A DNA stretch of 64,000 bases from an uncultured Dehalococcoidia bacterium (GCA_951812535.1 CATOSK010000006.1:434001-498000), one strand, 5' to 3'. Positions 39,387 to 48,304 are shown, counted from the first letter of the stretch. The notes: a model not told the origin generated them from the sequence alone. A program made the numbers and translations.

Positions 39387-42239
39387 ATGCCAGACGAAAT
39401 TACCATCACCATTGACGGAGTAGACATCAGCACCCAGCCCGGCAAGATGGTGCTGGAAGCTGCCATCGAGGCCGGCGTCTACGTCCCCTACCTCTGCTAC
39501 CACTCCGGCATGAAGCCCTTTGCCGCCTGCCGCATGTGCGTCGTCTCCGTCGAGGGAGGACGCGGTTATCCCGCCGCCTGCACCCTCCCCGTCCAGGACG
39601 GCATGAAAATCCGCAGCGAGGCCAACGACGTCAACGAGCTCCGCCGCTCCGTCATGCAGATGCTCATCGCCGAGCATCCCAACGGCTGCCTCACCTGCCA
39701 CCGCGTCGACATCTGCGGCCCCACCGACATCTGCCTTCGCCACGTCTCCGTCAACGACCGCTGCGTCACCTGCCCCAAGAACGAGCGTTGCGAGTTCAAG
39801 GACACCGTCCGCTTCCTCGGAATGGAGCTCGAATCCCCCCTCAACTACGAGTACAAGCAGATTCCCCTCGAGGTCGGCGACCCCTTCTACGACCGCGACT
39901 ACAACCTCTGCATCACCTGCGGCCGCTGCGTCCGCGTCTGCGAGGAGGTCCGCGGCGACGCTGCCATCTGCTTCACCGAGCGTTCCGGCAAGGCCCTCGT
40001 CGGCACCTCCTTCGGAACGTCCCTCCTCGAATCCGGCTGCGAGTTCTGCGGCGCATGCATCGACGTTTGCCCCGTCGGCGCTCTCACCGAGCGGGACCAC
40101 AAGTGGGAAAAAGCCCGCCGCGTCGAGCGCACCGTCTGCCCTCACTGTCCCGTCGGCTGCCAGCTCAACCTGGAGTTCAACGGCAAGGGCGAGATGATTC
40201 GCGTCGTCCCCGAGCTCAACTCTCCCGCCAACCACGGCCAGGCCTGCATCAAGGGCAAGTTCGGCCTCGAGTTCATCAACAAGACCGGCCCCGGTTCAAC
40301 CCGCCTGACCCAGCCCCTCATCCGGCGGGACGGCGAACTCCAGCCCGCCTCCTGGGACGACGCCCTGGACCTCGTCGCCCAGCGCCTTCAGGACTTCCGG
40401 GACAATTCCTTCGCCCTGCTGGCTTCCCCCAACGCCACCAACGAGGAGCTTTACCTGTCCCAGAAGTTCGCCCGCACCGTGATGAACACCAACAACGTCG
40501 ACCAGACTTCCAACCTCGTCCCGGAAATGACCATAGCCCTGGAACGTTCCCTCGGTTACGCCGCCGCCACCGGCTCCATCTGGGACCTGGAAAAATCCGA
40601 CTGCATCCTCGTCTTCAACTCCAACCTCACCGAGGAGCACAACGTCGTTGGTGTCCCCATCAAGAAGGCCGTCCGCCGCGGCGCTGGCCTGGTGGTCATT
40701 GACCCCCGCGAGGTCGAGTTGACCCGCTACGCCACCACCTGGCTGCGTCCGGTTCCCGGGACCGAGCTCACCCTCCTGGGCGGCATCCTCAAGTCCCTCC
40801 TCGACCAGGGGCTGGAAGACACCGCCTGGATCGAGGCCAACTGCGAGCCTCCCGAAACCCTCTACTATGCCCTCAACTCCCTGGACTTGGACGCCGCCTC
40901 GGAAATCACCCATGTCCCGGCCGGTGACATTGCCGCCGCCGCCCGGTCCATCGGGAGTGCCAACGCCGCTTCCATCGTATTCGCCATGGACAACGTCGCC
41001 GCCGGGTTCCGCCGGGACTGCGCCCAGGCCCTCACCAATCTCGCCCTCCTCACCGGCAGCGTCGGAAGCCCCGGCGCGGGAATCTATCCCCTGCGCCCCG
41101 GCGCCAACGAGCAGGGCGCTTGGGACGTCGGCTGCGCCCCCGACCGCCTTCCCGGCAACCGTCCCATGCGGGACAGCGATGCCCGCCAGGCCGTCGAGGA
41201 CGCCTGGCAGTCCGCCCTCCCCGGCTCCCGGGGAATGGGCGTCCAGGCAGCCTGGACCGCGGCCTCCGGCGGCGAAATTCGCGCCATGCTCATCTCCGGA
41301 AGCAGCCCCAACTTCACCAACGGCAAGCTGGTAGGCGGGTTGTCTTCCCTCGAAAATCTGGACTTCCTCGTCTTCCTGGACGAGTTCGACAGCCCCGTCA
41401 CCGCCCTGGCCGATGTCGTGCTTCCCCTCGCCGGCTTCTCCGGCAAGGACGGCACCTGGACCAACCTGGAACGCCGCATCCAGCGTCTCAACCCCCTCCG
41501 TCCCGCCGCCTCCGAAGACGGCCCCAAACCCGAGTTGTGGGTGCTCCAGGAAATCGCCCAACGCATGGGCGCCGCCGGATTCGGCCACGCCTCCCCCTCC
41601 CAGGTCATGGACGAAATCGCCTCCGTCAGCCCCATCTACTCCGGAGTGTCCTACCGGTCCCTGGCCGCCCGCTCCGTCACCGTGTTTCACACCAACATGG
41701 AGATGCCGCAACCCACCCAGCTCCTCTACTCCACCAAAGAAGACCGGGGAGTCCAGTGGCCCTGCATCCCGGACGACCCGTCGTCCCAGCCCATCCTCTA
41801 CCGGGACGGCTTCCCCAACGGGTCCGCCGACCCCATAACCCCCCAGTTCCGCCAGCCGGAATCCCAAGCCGACCCAGACTACCCCGCTTGGCTAGTCCCC
41901 GGACGGGTCCTCCTAGACCAGGACCATCCCGGAGAGGTCACCCGCGGCAGGAGCAACCACATCGAACGGGAAGAGTGGGTGGTCGTCAATCCCAAGGACG
42001 CCGCCGGAATCTCCATATCTGATGGTGACACCGTCGAAGTCCTCACCGGCGCCGCCCGCCTGTCCGGCACCGCCCGCCTGGATCAAAATGTCCCACCCGG
42101 CGTCCTCGGAATGACCCAGCTCTTCGGAGAGCTCGCCGTGGAACTCCAGGCCAGCGGCGAACCCAGTCCCATGTCCTCGGTTCCGGGCTTGGACATCGTT
42201 CCCGCCCGCCTCGTCAAGACATCGCCAAACACCGCCTGA
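39387..42239 (+). CDS. FdhA/NuoG-like molybdopterin-type iron-sulfur subunit without the Mo-ligating Cys/Sec
   Basis: The product has 950 residues. An N-terminal [2Fe-2S] plant-type domain uses C37, C48, C51, C65. A NuoG-type cluster uses H97, C101, C104, C110. Two ferredoxin-type [4Fe-4S] clusters follow ('CITCGRCVRVCEEV' and 'CEFCGACIDVCPVGAL'). The molybdopterin oxidoreductase domain begins 'CPHCPVGCQL' near 252 and ends in a molydopterin-dinucleotide-binding domain ('LVPGRVLLDQDHPGEV...RSNHIEREEWVVVNP' in parts). Where formate dehydrogenases have '(C/U)HSPTV', this protein has 'NLVPEMTI' (376-383), so the Mo ligand is missing. It may be a NuoG-like electron conduit or use Mo without a protein thiol. 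Neighbours NuoE and NuoF complete the module. Confidence 0.85.
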   Translation: MPDEITITIDGVDISTQPGKMVLEAAIEAGVYVPYLCYHSGMKPFAACRMCVVSVEGGRGYPAACTLPVQDGMKIRSEANDVNELRRSVMQMLIAEHPNGCLTCHRVDICGPTDICLRHVSVNDRCVTCPKNERCEFKDTVRFLGMELESPLNYEYKQIPLEVGDPFYDRDYNLCITCGRCVRVCEEVRGDAAICFTERSGKALVGTSFGTSLLESGCEFCGACIDVCPVGALTERDHKWEKARRVERTVCPHCPVGCQLNLEFNGKGEMIRVVPELNSPANHGQACIKGKFGLEFINKTGPGSTRLTQPLIRRDGELQPASWDDALDLVAQRLQDFRDNSFALLASPNATNEELYLSQKFARTVMNTNNVDQTSNLVPEMTIALERSLGYAAATGSIWDLEKSDCILVFNSNLTEEHNVVGVPIKKAVRRGAGLVVIDPREVELTRYATTWLRPVPGTELTLLGGILKSLLDQGLEDTAWIEANCEPPETLYYALNSLDLDAASEITHVPAGDIAAAARSIGSANAASIVFAMDNVAAGFRRDCAQALTNLALLTGSVGSPGAGIYPLRPGANEQGAWDVGCAPDRLPGNRPMRDSDARQAVEDAWQSALPGSRGMGVQAAWTAASGGEIRAMLISGSSPNFTNGKLVGGLSSLENLDFLVFLDEFDSPVTALADVVLPLAGFSGKDGTWTNLERRIQRLNPLRPAASEDGPKPELWVLQEIAQRMGAAGFGHASPSQVMDEIASVSPIYSGVSYRSLAARSVTVFHTNMEMPQPTQLLYSTKEDRGVQWPCIPDDPSSQPILYRDGFPNGSADPITPQFRQPESQADPDYPAWLVPGRVLLDQDHPGEVTRGRSNHIEREEWVVVNPKDAAGISISDGDTVEVLTGAARLSGTARLDQNVPPGVLGMTQLFGELAVELQASGEPSPMSSVPGLDIVPARLVKTSPNTA

Positions 42240-42325
42240 CCGGCGACGGAAAAATCTCCGCCCAACGGCTACAATGGAAAGAACAGCGCCATACAGCCCC
42301 TTCACTCAACAGCAACAGGAGCGGC

Positions 42326-43078
42326 ATGACCAGTTCAGCAACTAACCCCCGTGCAGCCCGGCTCGCCAGCCTGCCCCGTGCGACCCTCGTCGAACGCGAG
42401 GACATCACCGAAGACCTGATGGTCTTAAAGTTCAGGCCCGAGAACTCCGGCTACACTTTCAAGCCCGGCCAGTACTGCACCCTCGGCGCTGATGGCATCG
42501 AGCGCGCCTACTCCATCGCCTCCGCCCCCTACGAGGGAGTATTGGAGGTCTTCGTCGAGCTTGTGGGGGAGGGGGAGCTTACTCCCAGGATGTGGAATCT
42601 GCATGTTGGTGATACGATGTCGATGCGGCCCACCGCCAAGGGCCTGTTCGTGATGAAGGACCAGTTCCACCACCATGTGATGGTCTCCACCGTCACCGGC
42701 GTCGCTCCGACCGTGAGCATGGTCCGCCAGTACATCCATGACCAGCGGGAGGGCCATGTCTTCTACATTCTCTACGGCGCGAGCTACCAGGACGAGCTGA
42801 CCTACGATACGGAGCTTGCCGGCCTGGCCCAGGAACACCCGGACTGCATCAAGTTCGTCCCGACCGTGAGCCGTCCCGACGAGCCGAGAAACTCCGGCTG
42901 GACGGGGGCACGGGGCAGGGTGAACAACATCTTCCAGGAATACCTGGACGGTTTCGACCTTCCCCACGACGACACCATGATCTACGCCTGCGGCCACCCG
43001 GGCATGATCGCCTCGGTCAAGGACCAGGCGACTCCCGCCGGCTGGAACTTCATCGAGGAGCGCTTCTGGAAGGAATAG
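42326..43078 (+). CDS. Ferredoxin/flavodoxin--NADP+ reductase
   Basis: The product has 250 residues. 'FKPGQYCTLGADGIERAYSIAS' (in parts) is the FAD site with the conserved R-x-Y-S. 'GLFVMKDQ', 'VMVSTVTGVAPTVSMVRQY' (in parts, Gly-rich pyrophosphate loop with G-x-G/A-P), and 'DDTMIYACGHPGMIASVKD' (in parts) bind NADP(H). The C-terminal 'FIEERFWKE' ends close to FAD, as in bacterial FNRs. It follows the FdhA-like gene by 86 bases and may link that complex to NADPH and ferredoxin pools. Confidence 0.87.
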   Translation: MTSSATNPRAARLASLPRATLVEREDITEDLMVLKFRPENSGYTFKPGQYCTLGADGIERAYSIASAPYEGVLEVFVELVGEGELTPRMWNLHVGDTMSMRPTAKGLFVMKDQFHHHVMVSTVTGVAPTVSMVRQYIHDQREGHVFYILYGASYQDELTYDTELAGLAQEHPDCIKFVPTVSRPDEPRNSGWTGARGRVNNIFQEYLDGFDLPHDDTMIYACGHPGMIASVKDQATPAGWNFIEERFWKE

Positions 43079-43413
43079 CCCGGCTGCAGCGCCGGAATCC
43101 ATCCCGCGAAACACCATCCCCGCCGGACCGGTCAGCGCACCAACGGCGGGGTCCGCTTTTCCCCGGGCAACCCCGGGGAAGTCGCATTGGATTTCGAAGC
43201 CCCTATTTGAATCCGCAGTCGCGTTGACGTCCACGATGCAGCCGGGAACCGAGCGAACCCGGGGATGGACAGGACGTGAGTGCAATACAAGGCAACAGTT
43301 GCAGATAGCAAGTATAGGTACCGACCTGCGGCATCTGCATGGTGGTGTTTTTGAATGAACTGATGCCCAAATGGGTCGAAGGCGGCCGGCTGCAGGGCTA
43401 TGGCATGAGTGGC

Positions 43414-43530
43414 GGTTTGGTCAAACTGCCAGTGAATGGTCAACACGATACTGCCGGGAAGAGACGACGGGGGTCTGGGTCCCCGCCCCCGCCTACGCGG
43501 GGGCGGGCTCTACGCAGGGATGACGGGGGA
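43414..43530 (+). repeat. Compound repeat (families D and C), left of mutS
   Basis: TTTGGTCAAACTGCCAGTGA ... GGTCAACACGATACTG ... CGGGGGTCTGGG followed by the C-type CCCCGCCCCCGCCTACGCGG/GACGGGGG part. The same D+C order recurs at 46343 on the other side of mutS, in the same direction. Confidence 0.8.
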
Positions 43531-43634
43531 GATGGAATGCGAGATGACGTTCCTGCGGGCAATGATGGGAGGGAAGGAGGCGGGCAGGGAGTGAAACCAC
43601 CTAAATTGCAACTCTGCCCGGCCGGCTTTTCCCG

Positions 43635-43663
43635 TTTCAGCGCCGTCGCATTGGGAGTAAAAT
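43635..43663 (+). promoter_or_regulatory. Sigma-70-type promoter for mutS
   Basis: TTTCAG (43635-43640), 17 bases, TAAAAT (43658-43663). Transcription would start near 43671, leaving under 25 bases before the start codon. Confidence 0.65.
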
Positions 43664-43679
43664 ACCCTCACCTGCGCTG

Positions 43680-46283
43680 TTGGGTGTTGTTGTGACTCCG
43701 ATCCGCCGCCAGTACCTGAAAATCAAGCACTCCTATCCCGACGCCATCGTCCTCTTCCGCCTGGGAGACTTCTACGAGACCTTCGACGACGACGCCCAAC
43801 TGGCTTCGGCCGAGCTGGAGATCACCCTGACCTCCCGCAGCATGGGCAAGAACCTCAAGGTGCCGATGGCCGGCGTTCCCGCCCACTCCCTGGACTCCTA
43901 CCTGGCCCGCCTCATCAAGAAGGGACACAAGGTCGCTATCTGCGAGCAGCTGACCGACCCCTCCAAATCCCGGGGAATCGTGGAGCGGGACGTGGTCCGC
44001 GTCGTCACCCCCGGCACCGTCGTCGAGACCGGCCTGCTGGAACACAACGCCAACAACTACCTGGCCGCCGTCATCGAGGAAGACGGCTGGGCCGGATTTG
44101 CCTACGTCGACGTCACCACCGGCGAGTTCCGCGCGGCGCAGCTGGAAGCCTCCGGCCTTCCCCTGGAACTGGAACGGGTTGCTCCCGCCGAGGTCTTATC
44201 CGCCCACGAGGACGACAGCCCCGATGCAGCCGGGGAAGGGTGGCGCGTCAACCCATCCTTCACCGTCACATCCATCGGCGTTGAGGCCTTCCGCTTTGAG
44301 TCCTGCCGGGAATCCCTCCTGGAACACTACGGCGCCCTCACCCTGGAGTCCTTTGGCTGCGAGAACCTGCCGCTGGCCGTGAGGGCGGCGGGAGCCGTGC
44401 TTGAATACCTGGCCCACACCCACAGGACCAACCCGCCCCGGCTGTCACCCCTCAGCGTCTACTCCACGGGGGGCTTCATGGTCCTGGACGCCCAGACCCG
44501 CCAGAACCTGGAGCTTTTCCAGGCCGGACGGGGCCGGACGGAGGAACACTCCCTGCTGTCCGTGCTGGACCGGACCCGCACGGCCATGGGCGGACGCCTC
44601 CTGAGGCGCTGGGTCGGACAACCCCTGCTGGACCCTGAAGAAATCGGCCGCCGCCTCGACGTGGTGGAAGACCTCAGCACCGACGGCTTCGTCCGGTCCG
44701 CGACCGCCGCCGCTTTAGGGCAGATTGCCGACCTGGAGCGCATCTGCGGACGCATTGCCGCCGGGACGGCCCTGCCCCGGGACCTGACCGGTCTCAGGAC
44801 CGGGCTGACCGCCGCCGCCGGACTGTCCGAGGACATTGGAGGCCTGGCCGCCGCATCGTGGCTCCAACCCCAGCTCACCCCGGTCCCCGAAGTCCCGGAA
44901 CTCATCGCCGCCGCCATCTCCGACGAACCCTCGGGCGCACCGGGCGAGGGCAACGTGATCCGCCCCGGCTTCTCCCCCGATCTTGACCAGCTCAAGGAAG
45001 CCGCCGGCGACGCCCGCCGCTTCATCGCCGGCCTGGAGCAGCAGGAACGGGAACGCACCGGCATCCGCAATCTCAAGGTGGGATACAACCAGGTCTTCGG
45101 GTACTACATCGAGGTCAGCAGGGCCAACCTGGCCCAGGTGCCCGAGGACTACGTGCGCCGACAGACCCTGACGAACGGCGAGCGGTTCATCGTCCCCCAG
45201 CTCAAGGAATACGAGGAGATGGCCCTGACCGCCCGGGAGCGGATCGAGGAAATGGAGCGGGACCTGTACCGCCGGGTCTGCGGGCAGATCGCCGAGTCCA
45301 CCGAGGGGATCCAGCGGCTTGCCGGAGGCATCGCCACCGTGGACGCCCTGGCTTCCCTGGCATCGGTGGCGGTCAACAACCGCTACGCCAGGCCCCAAGT
45401 GAACACGGGCGGGGAAATCGTCATTAAGGAGGGGCGCCACCCGGTCGTCGAGCTGACCCTCGACGCCGGGATGTACGTCCCCAACGATGTCCACCTCGGC
45501 CCCGAATCCCGCATCATCCTGCTCACCGGCCCCAACATGGCCGGCAAGTCCACTTACATCCGCCAGGCGGCGGTGATCGTCCTCATGGCGCAGACCGGCA
45601 GCTTCGTCCCGGCCGAGTCCGCCAGCATCGGCGTTGTGGACCGGATCTTCACCCGCGCGGGACTGCAGGACGACCTCACGACCGGCCAGTCCACCTTCAT
45701 GGTGGAGATGGTGGAGACCGCCGCCATCCTCAACCAGGCCACTCCCCGCTCGCTGGTCATCCTGGACGAGATCGGAAGAGGGACGAGCACGTACGACGGA
45801 ATGGCCATCGCCCGGGCCGTTGTGGAGCACCTGCACAACGATCCCCGGCTGGGCTGCAAGTCCCTGTTCGCCACCCATTACCACGAGCTAACGGACCTGG
45901 CGAACACGCTTCCCGGCGTCTCGAACTTCAACGTGGCGGTGGCCGAGGATGGGGAAGGGGTCGTTTTCCTGCACCGCATCATCCCCGGGGGCGCGGACCA
46001 GAGCTACGGCGTGCAGGTGGCCCGCCTGGCCGGGCTGCCCCCCGCCGTCATCAGCCGGGCCTGGGAAGTGCTCAACGACCTGGAACAGCCTTCGCCGCAC
46101 GCCAACGGGGCCTCCGGCCCCGCCCCGGCTCCCCAGGGACTGCAGATGCCCCTCTTCGACCCCGGACGCGCCCTCCAGGACCTGCTGCTGGGAGTGGACA
46201 TATCCAACCTCACGCCCCTGGGCGCGATCAACAAGCTGTACGAGCTCCAGGAGAAGGCCCGCGAACTTCCCGAAGAGTTGTAG
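43680..46283 (+). CDS. mutS: DNA mismatch repair protein MutS
   Basis: The product has 867 residues, the usual MutS1 length. The mismatch-reading motif 'GDFYETF' (Phe-x-Glu) is near residue 30. Connector, lever and clamp domains follow, with 'RNLKVGYNQVFGYYIEVS' (in parts) in the lever. The ATPase has Walker A 'TGPNMAGKSTYIRQ' near 617 and Walker B 'LVILDEIGRGTSTYDG' near 695, plus 'FATHYHEL'. Start is a TTG at 43680 or GTG at 43692; there is no clear ribosome-binding site and the leader is short. It recognises mispairs and recruits MutL, whose gene lies 2.1 kb downstream. Confidence 0.96.
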   Translation: MGVVVTPIRRQYLKIKHSYPDAIVLFRLGDFYETFDDDAQLASAELEITLTSRSMGKNLKVPMAGVPAHSLDSYLARLIKKGHKVAICEQLTDPSKSRGIVERDVVRVVTPGTVVETGLLEHNANNYLAAVIEEDGWAGFAYVDVTTGEFRAAQLEASGLPLELERVAPAEVLSAHEDDSPDAAGEGWRVNPSFTVTSIGVEAFRFESCRESLLEHYGALTLESFGCENLPLAVRAAGAVLEYLAHTHRTNPPRLSPLSVYSTGGFMVLDAQTRQNLELFQAGRGRTEEHSLLSVLDRTRTAMGGRLLRRWVGQPLLDPEEIGRRLDVVEDLSTDGFVRSATAAALGQIADLERICGRIAAGTALPRDLTGLRTGLTAAAGLSEDIGGLAAASWLQPQLTPVPEVPELIAAAISDEPSGAPGEGNVIRPGFSPDLDQLKEAAGDARRFIAGLEQQERERTGIRNLKVGYNQVFGYYIEVSRANLAQVPEDYVRRQTLTNGERFIVPQLKEYEEMALTARERIEEMERDLYRRVCGQIAESTEGIQRLAGGIATVDALASLASVAVNNRYARPQVNTGGEIVIKEGRHPVVELTLDAGMYVPNDVHLGPESRIILLTGPNMAGKSTYIRQAAVIVLMAQTGSFVPAESASIGVVDRIFTRAGLQDDLTTGQSTFMVEMVETAAILNQATPRSLVILDEIGRGTSTYDGMAIARAVVEHLHNDPRLGCKSLFATHYHELTDLANTLPGVSNFNVAVAEDGEGVVFLHRIIPGGADQSYGVQVARLAGLPPAVISRAWEVLNDLEQPSPHANGASGPAPAPQGLQMPLFDPGRALQDLLLGVDISNLTPLGAINKLYELQEKARELPEEL

Positions 46284-46342
46284 CCCGGGGTTATTTTCTT
46301 CTAGGGCGGTCTGGGTCACTGACCGGGGCAATCGCCCGAGCG

Positions 46343-46437
46343 CCGTTTGGTCAAACTGCCAGGTAACGGTCAACACGACACTGTGGGGAACGGACAACGG
46401 GGGTCTGGATTCCCGCCTGCGCGGGAATGACGGGAGG
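46343..46437 (+). repeat. Compound repeat (families D and C), right of mutS
   Basis: TTTGGTCAAACTGCCAGGTA ... GGTCAACACGACACTG ... CGGGGGTCTGGATTCCCGCC ... GCGGGAATGACGGGAGG (in parts); a direct repeat of 43414-43530. The rest of the gap 46284-46679 shows no gene, only short CAAAATGCA(T/C)CA repeats near 46570-46600. Confidence 0.8.
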
Positions 46438-46679
46438 AGAGGTGAAAGACTAAGATCAGCCTTTGTAGGATAGCCTTGGGACACTGACGCTCTCCCCCTT
46501 ACAACTGGGCCGACCCTCCTGTACCCTACTCTTGTATGGGGTCCCTGGAGTCACCCCACCCGGTAAAGATGCGCCAAAATGCATCAAAATGCACCAAGAA
46601 AGACTTTCCTCCCACGCCGCCCGGCTGGTTAAAATGGGCCATCGAGCCCCGCTAAAATCCCCGAATCAGGAGGGCAGTC

Positions 46680-47036
46680 ATGGCAGCCACAGCCGATTTC
46701 TACTGGTGGCCCCGTTGATCCACCTGCCGCAAGGCAAGAGAGTTGCTCTTGCAGAACGGCGTCGAAGTCCGGGACCGGGACTATTTCCAGGAGAAGTTCA
46801 CCGCGGACGAGCTCCGCTCCCTCAGCGCCGATGTGGGCATCGCCGCGATCTTCGCCCGCCGCAGCCCGAGCCTGAAGAAGATGGGACTTTCGGCCGACGA
46901 CCTGAGCGAAGACCGGATGCTGGAACTGATGCTTGAAGAACCCAGGCTGGTGCGGCGGCCCCTTATCAAGCTGGACGGGCAGCTAATCATCGGGGGCAGC
47001 GTGAAGGCTATCGAGTCCGCCCTAGCCGGGGGCTGA
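46680..47036 (+). CDS. ArsC/Spx-like selenoprotein with a U-S-T-C motif
   Basis: The ATG at 46680 has AGGAGGG six bases upstream. The frame reads 'MAATADFYWWPR', UGA at 46716-46718, 'STCRKARELLLQNGVEVRDRDY' (in parts), and continues to 47036 (118 residues). ArsC/Spx/MgsR proteins start 'Y..P.CSTCRKA...L...G', so UGA replaces exactly the first Cys of CxxC and is best read as selenocysteine (U13). The C-terminal 'EPRLVRRPLIKLDGQLIIGGS' (in parts) is also the family signature. A stem TGCC/GGCA with loop GCAA lies 11-22 bases after UGA. It is probably a glutaredoxin-like reductase; arsenate as substrate is not shown. Confidence 0.88.
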
Positions 47037-47117
47037 CGGGAAAGGACGGGCTGCCGCCCGCGGCCCTGGTGAGACATCGCAAGATGTCCCTGTCAGCCAG
47101 AGGAAGGAGGCTACCGC

Positions 47118-47459
47118 ATGCCTGAGACTCAACCAGAACAGGAGACCGTGTTCCTGGTCCACGCGGCAAGTGACGGCGAACGGGTCAGTCCCGACTATTT
47201 TGTAAGACTCACCTTCGAGCTTGTCGAAGAAGATGGGCAATGGTGCGGGCACTGCGTTGAACTCGGCACCGCCGCTTTTGCCGATACCCGTGAACAGGCA
47301 AGGGTTGAACTCACCGAAGCTACCGAGTTGCAATTGGCCGAGGTTAAGAAGCTGAACGAAATAGGCCAATACCTGCGCCACAACGAGGTGCCGGTTTTTC
47401 CCATAGACATTCCAGCACTTGAAAGCAAGGGTTTCGCCGAGACCATCCCTGCGCCCTGA
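47118..47459 (+). CDS. hicB: HicB-like antitoxin (second module)
   Basis: The product has 113 residues. 'YFVRLTFELVEEDGQWCGHCVELGTAAFADTREQARVELTEATELQL' (in parts) is the HicB fold with the exposed 'ELGTAAFADTREQA' turn. A C-terminal tail with 'FPIDIPALESKGFAETIP' may serve for dimerisation or DNA binding. GGAAGGAGG precedes the ATG. Its TGA overlaps the start of a frameshifted hicA. Confidence 0.8.
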   Translation: MPETQPEQETVFLVHAASDGERVSPDYFVRLTFELVEEDGQWCGHCVELGTAAFADTREQARVELTEATELQLAEVKKLNEIGQYLRHNEVPVFPIDIPALESKGFAETIPAP

Positions 47460-47705
47460 TGAGGTCAGTCCGGGGGCGGGAGTTGATCAGGCTGCTGGAA
47501 ATGGACGGGTGGACCCTGGCGGGCCGCAGGAACCCACGGTGTATTCCTTTGGAAACGCGTGGAAGGGGAAGACCTTGCCCGCACCACTGTCGTATCCGAC
47601 AAACCACAACCTTTACCGAGAGGGACACTGGGCGCGATTCTCGGCGCCAAACAGACGGGGTTGGGTTCGGCAGGGTTGACAAGGCTTCTTGAGCTATACG
47701 GATAA
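47459..47705 (+). pseudogene. hicA: hicA toxin gene with a one-base insertion
   Basis: The frame from 47459 reads 'MRSVRGRELIRLLEMDGWTLAGRR' and then shifts. Omitting one A near 47531 restores 'THGVFLWKRVEGEDLARTTVVSDKPQPLPRGTLGAILGAKQTGLGSAG' (in parts) to the TAA at 47705, giving a complete HicA of about 81 residues with the catalytic His of 'THGVF'. The gene start overlaps the hicB stop (TGATG). The lesion could be genuine inactivation or an assembly error. Confidence 0.8.
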
Positions 47706-47783
47706 CCCCCGGTGCCCCCGCATTGGGAACAAGGTCCTGGAAACACGCGTTCCTTGGGCCAATGGCGATTCCATCCTAGCTCT

Positions 47784-47811
47784 TTGCCAACCGACGGAGC
47801 CGTGTTAACAT
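47784..47811 (+). promoter_or_regulatory. Sigma-70-type promoter for the HAD-like gene
   Basis: TTGCCA (47784-47789), 16 bases, TAACAT (47806-47811), with TG before the -10. About 50 bases lie between the predicted start and the ATG at 47867. Confidence 0.55.
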
Positions 47812-47866
47812 GGCCTCTGTCCCATTTCCGCCCACCGACCAACACCGCGAGGACCACGGCCCGTCC

Positions 47867-48304
47867 ATGAAAATATTCTTCGACGTAGACTACACCATCC
47901 TGGGATTGGATGACTCCCTCCGGCCGAACACCATCGAGACCTTTCAGAAACTCAAGGATGACGGGCACGACATCTACATCTGGTCAGGCATGGGCGAGCG
48001 GTGGGAAGTCATCGAAAAGTTCGACCTGCACCGGTTTGTCAGCGGCGTTTACGAAAAGCCCACCCACCACTTCCACGAACGCCTTGAAGAGCTCAACGTC
48101 CCCTTCGAGCCCGAGTTCGTCATTGACGACTACCCAGAGGTGGTCCATGCGTTTGGAGGGGTCTGGGTGCCCCCCTACTTCTTCGCCCGCAACGTCGACC
48201 AGCAGATGGACCGCATCTACGCCATCATCAACGACTTCATCCGCGACGGCGCCTCCGAGGACCGCCAGTACCGCGCCAAGGGTTCCACCATTCCCCTGTT
48301 CTGA
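47867..48304 (+). CDS. HAD-like phosphatase
   Basis: From the ATG at 47867 the product has 145 residues. 'IFFDVDYTILGLDD' is motif I (Asp-x-Asp-x-Thr), 'IYIWSGMGERWEVIEKFDL' (in parts) covers motif II (Ser), and 'EFVIDDYPEVVHAFGG' is motif IV (Asp-Asp). No large cap is present, so it is a small C0-type HAD enzyme that could act on macromolecular or large substrates. It sits just upstream of mutL (69-base gap). The in-frame ATG at 47810 overlaps the -10 and is unlikely to be used. Confidence 0.8.
   Translation: MKIFFDVDYTILGLDDSLRPNTIETFQKLKDDGHDIYIWSGMGERWEVIEKFDLHRFVSGVYEKPTHHFHERLEELNVPFEPEFVIDDYPEVVHAFGGVWVPPYFFARNVDQQMDRIYAIINDFIRDGASEDRQYRAKGSTIPLF

Larger units (their letters stand above)
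43079..43679. other. 600-base gap with repeat and mutS promoter, no gene seen
   Basis: The left part (43079-43410) has no convincing frame. A compound family C/D repeat occupies 43414-43530 and a promoter lies at 43635-43663. Confidence 0.6.

Noticed and set aside
39387-42239. Canonical NAD-dependent formate dehydrogenase alpha subunit
   Set aside because: The Mo-ligating Cys/Sec is absent, so the name was not used.
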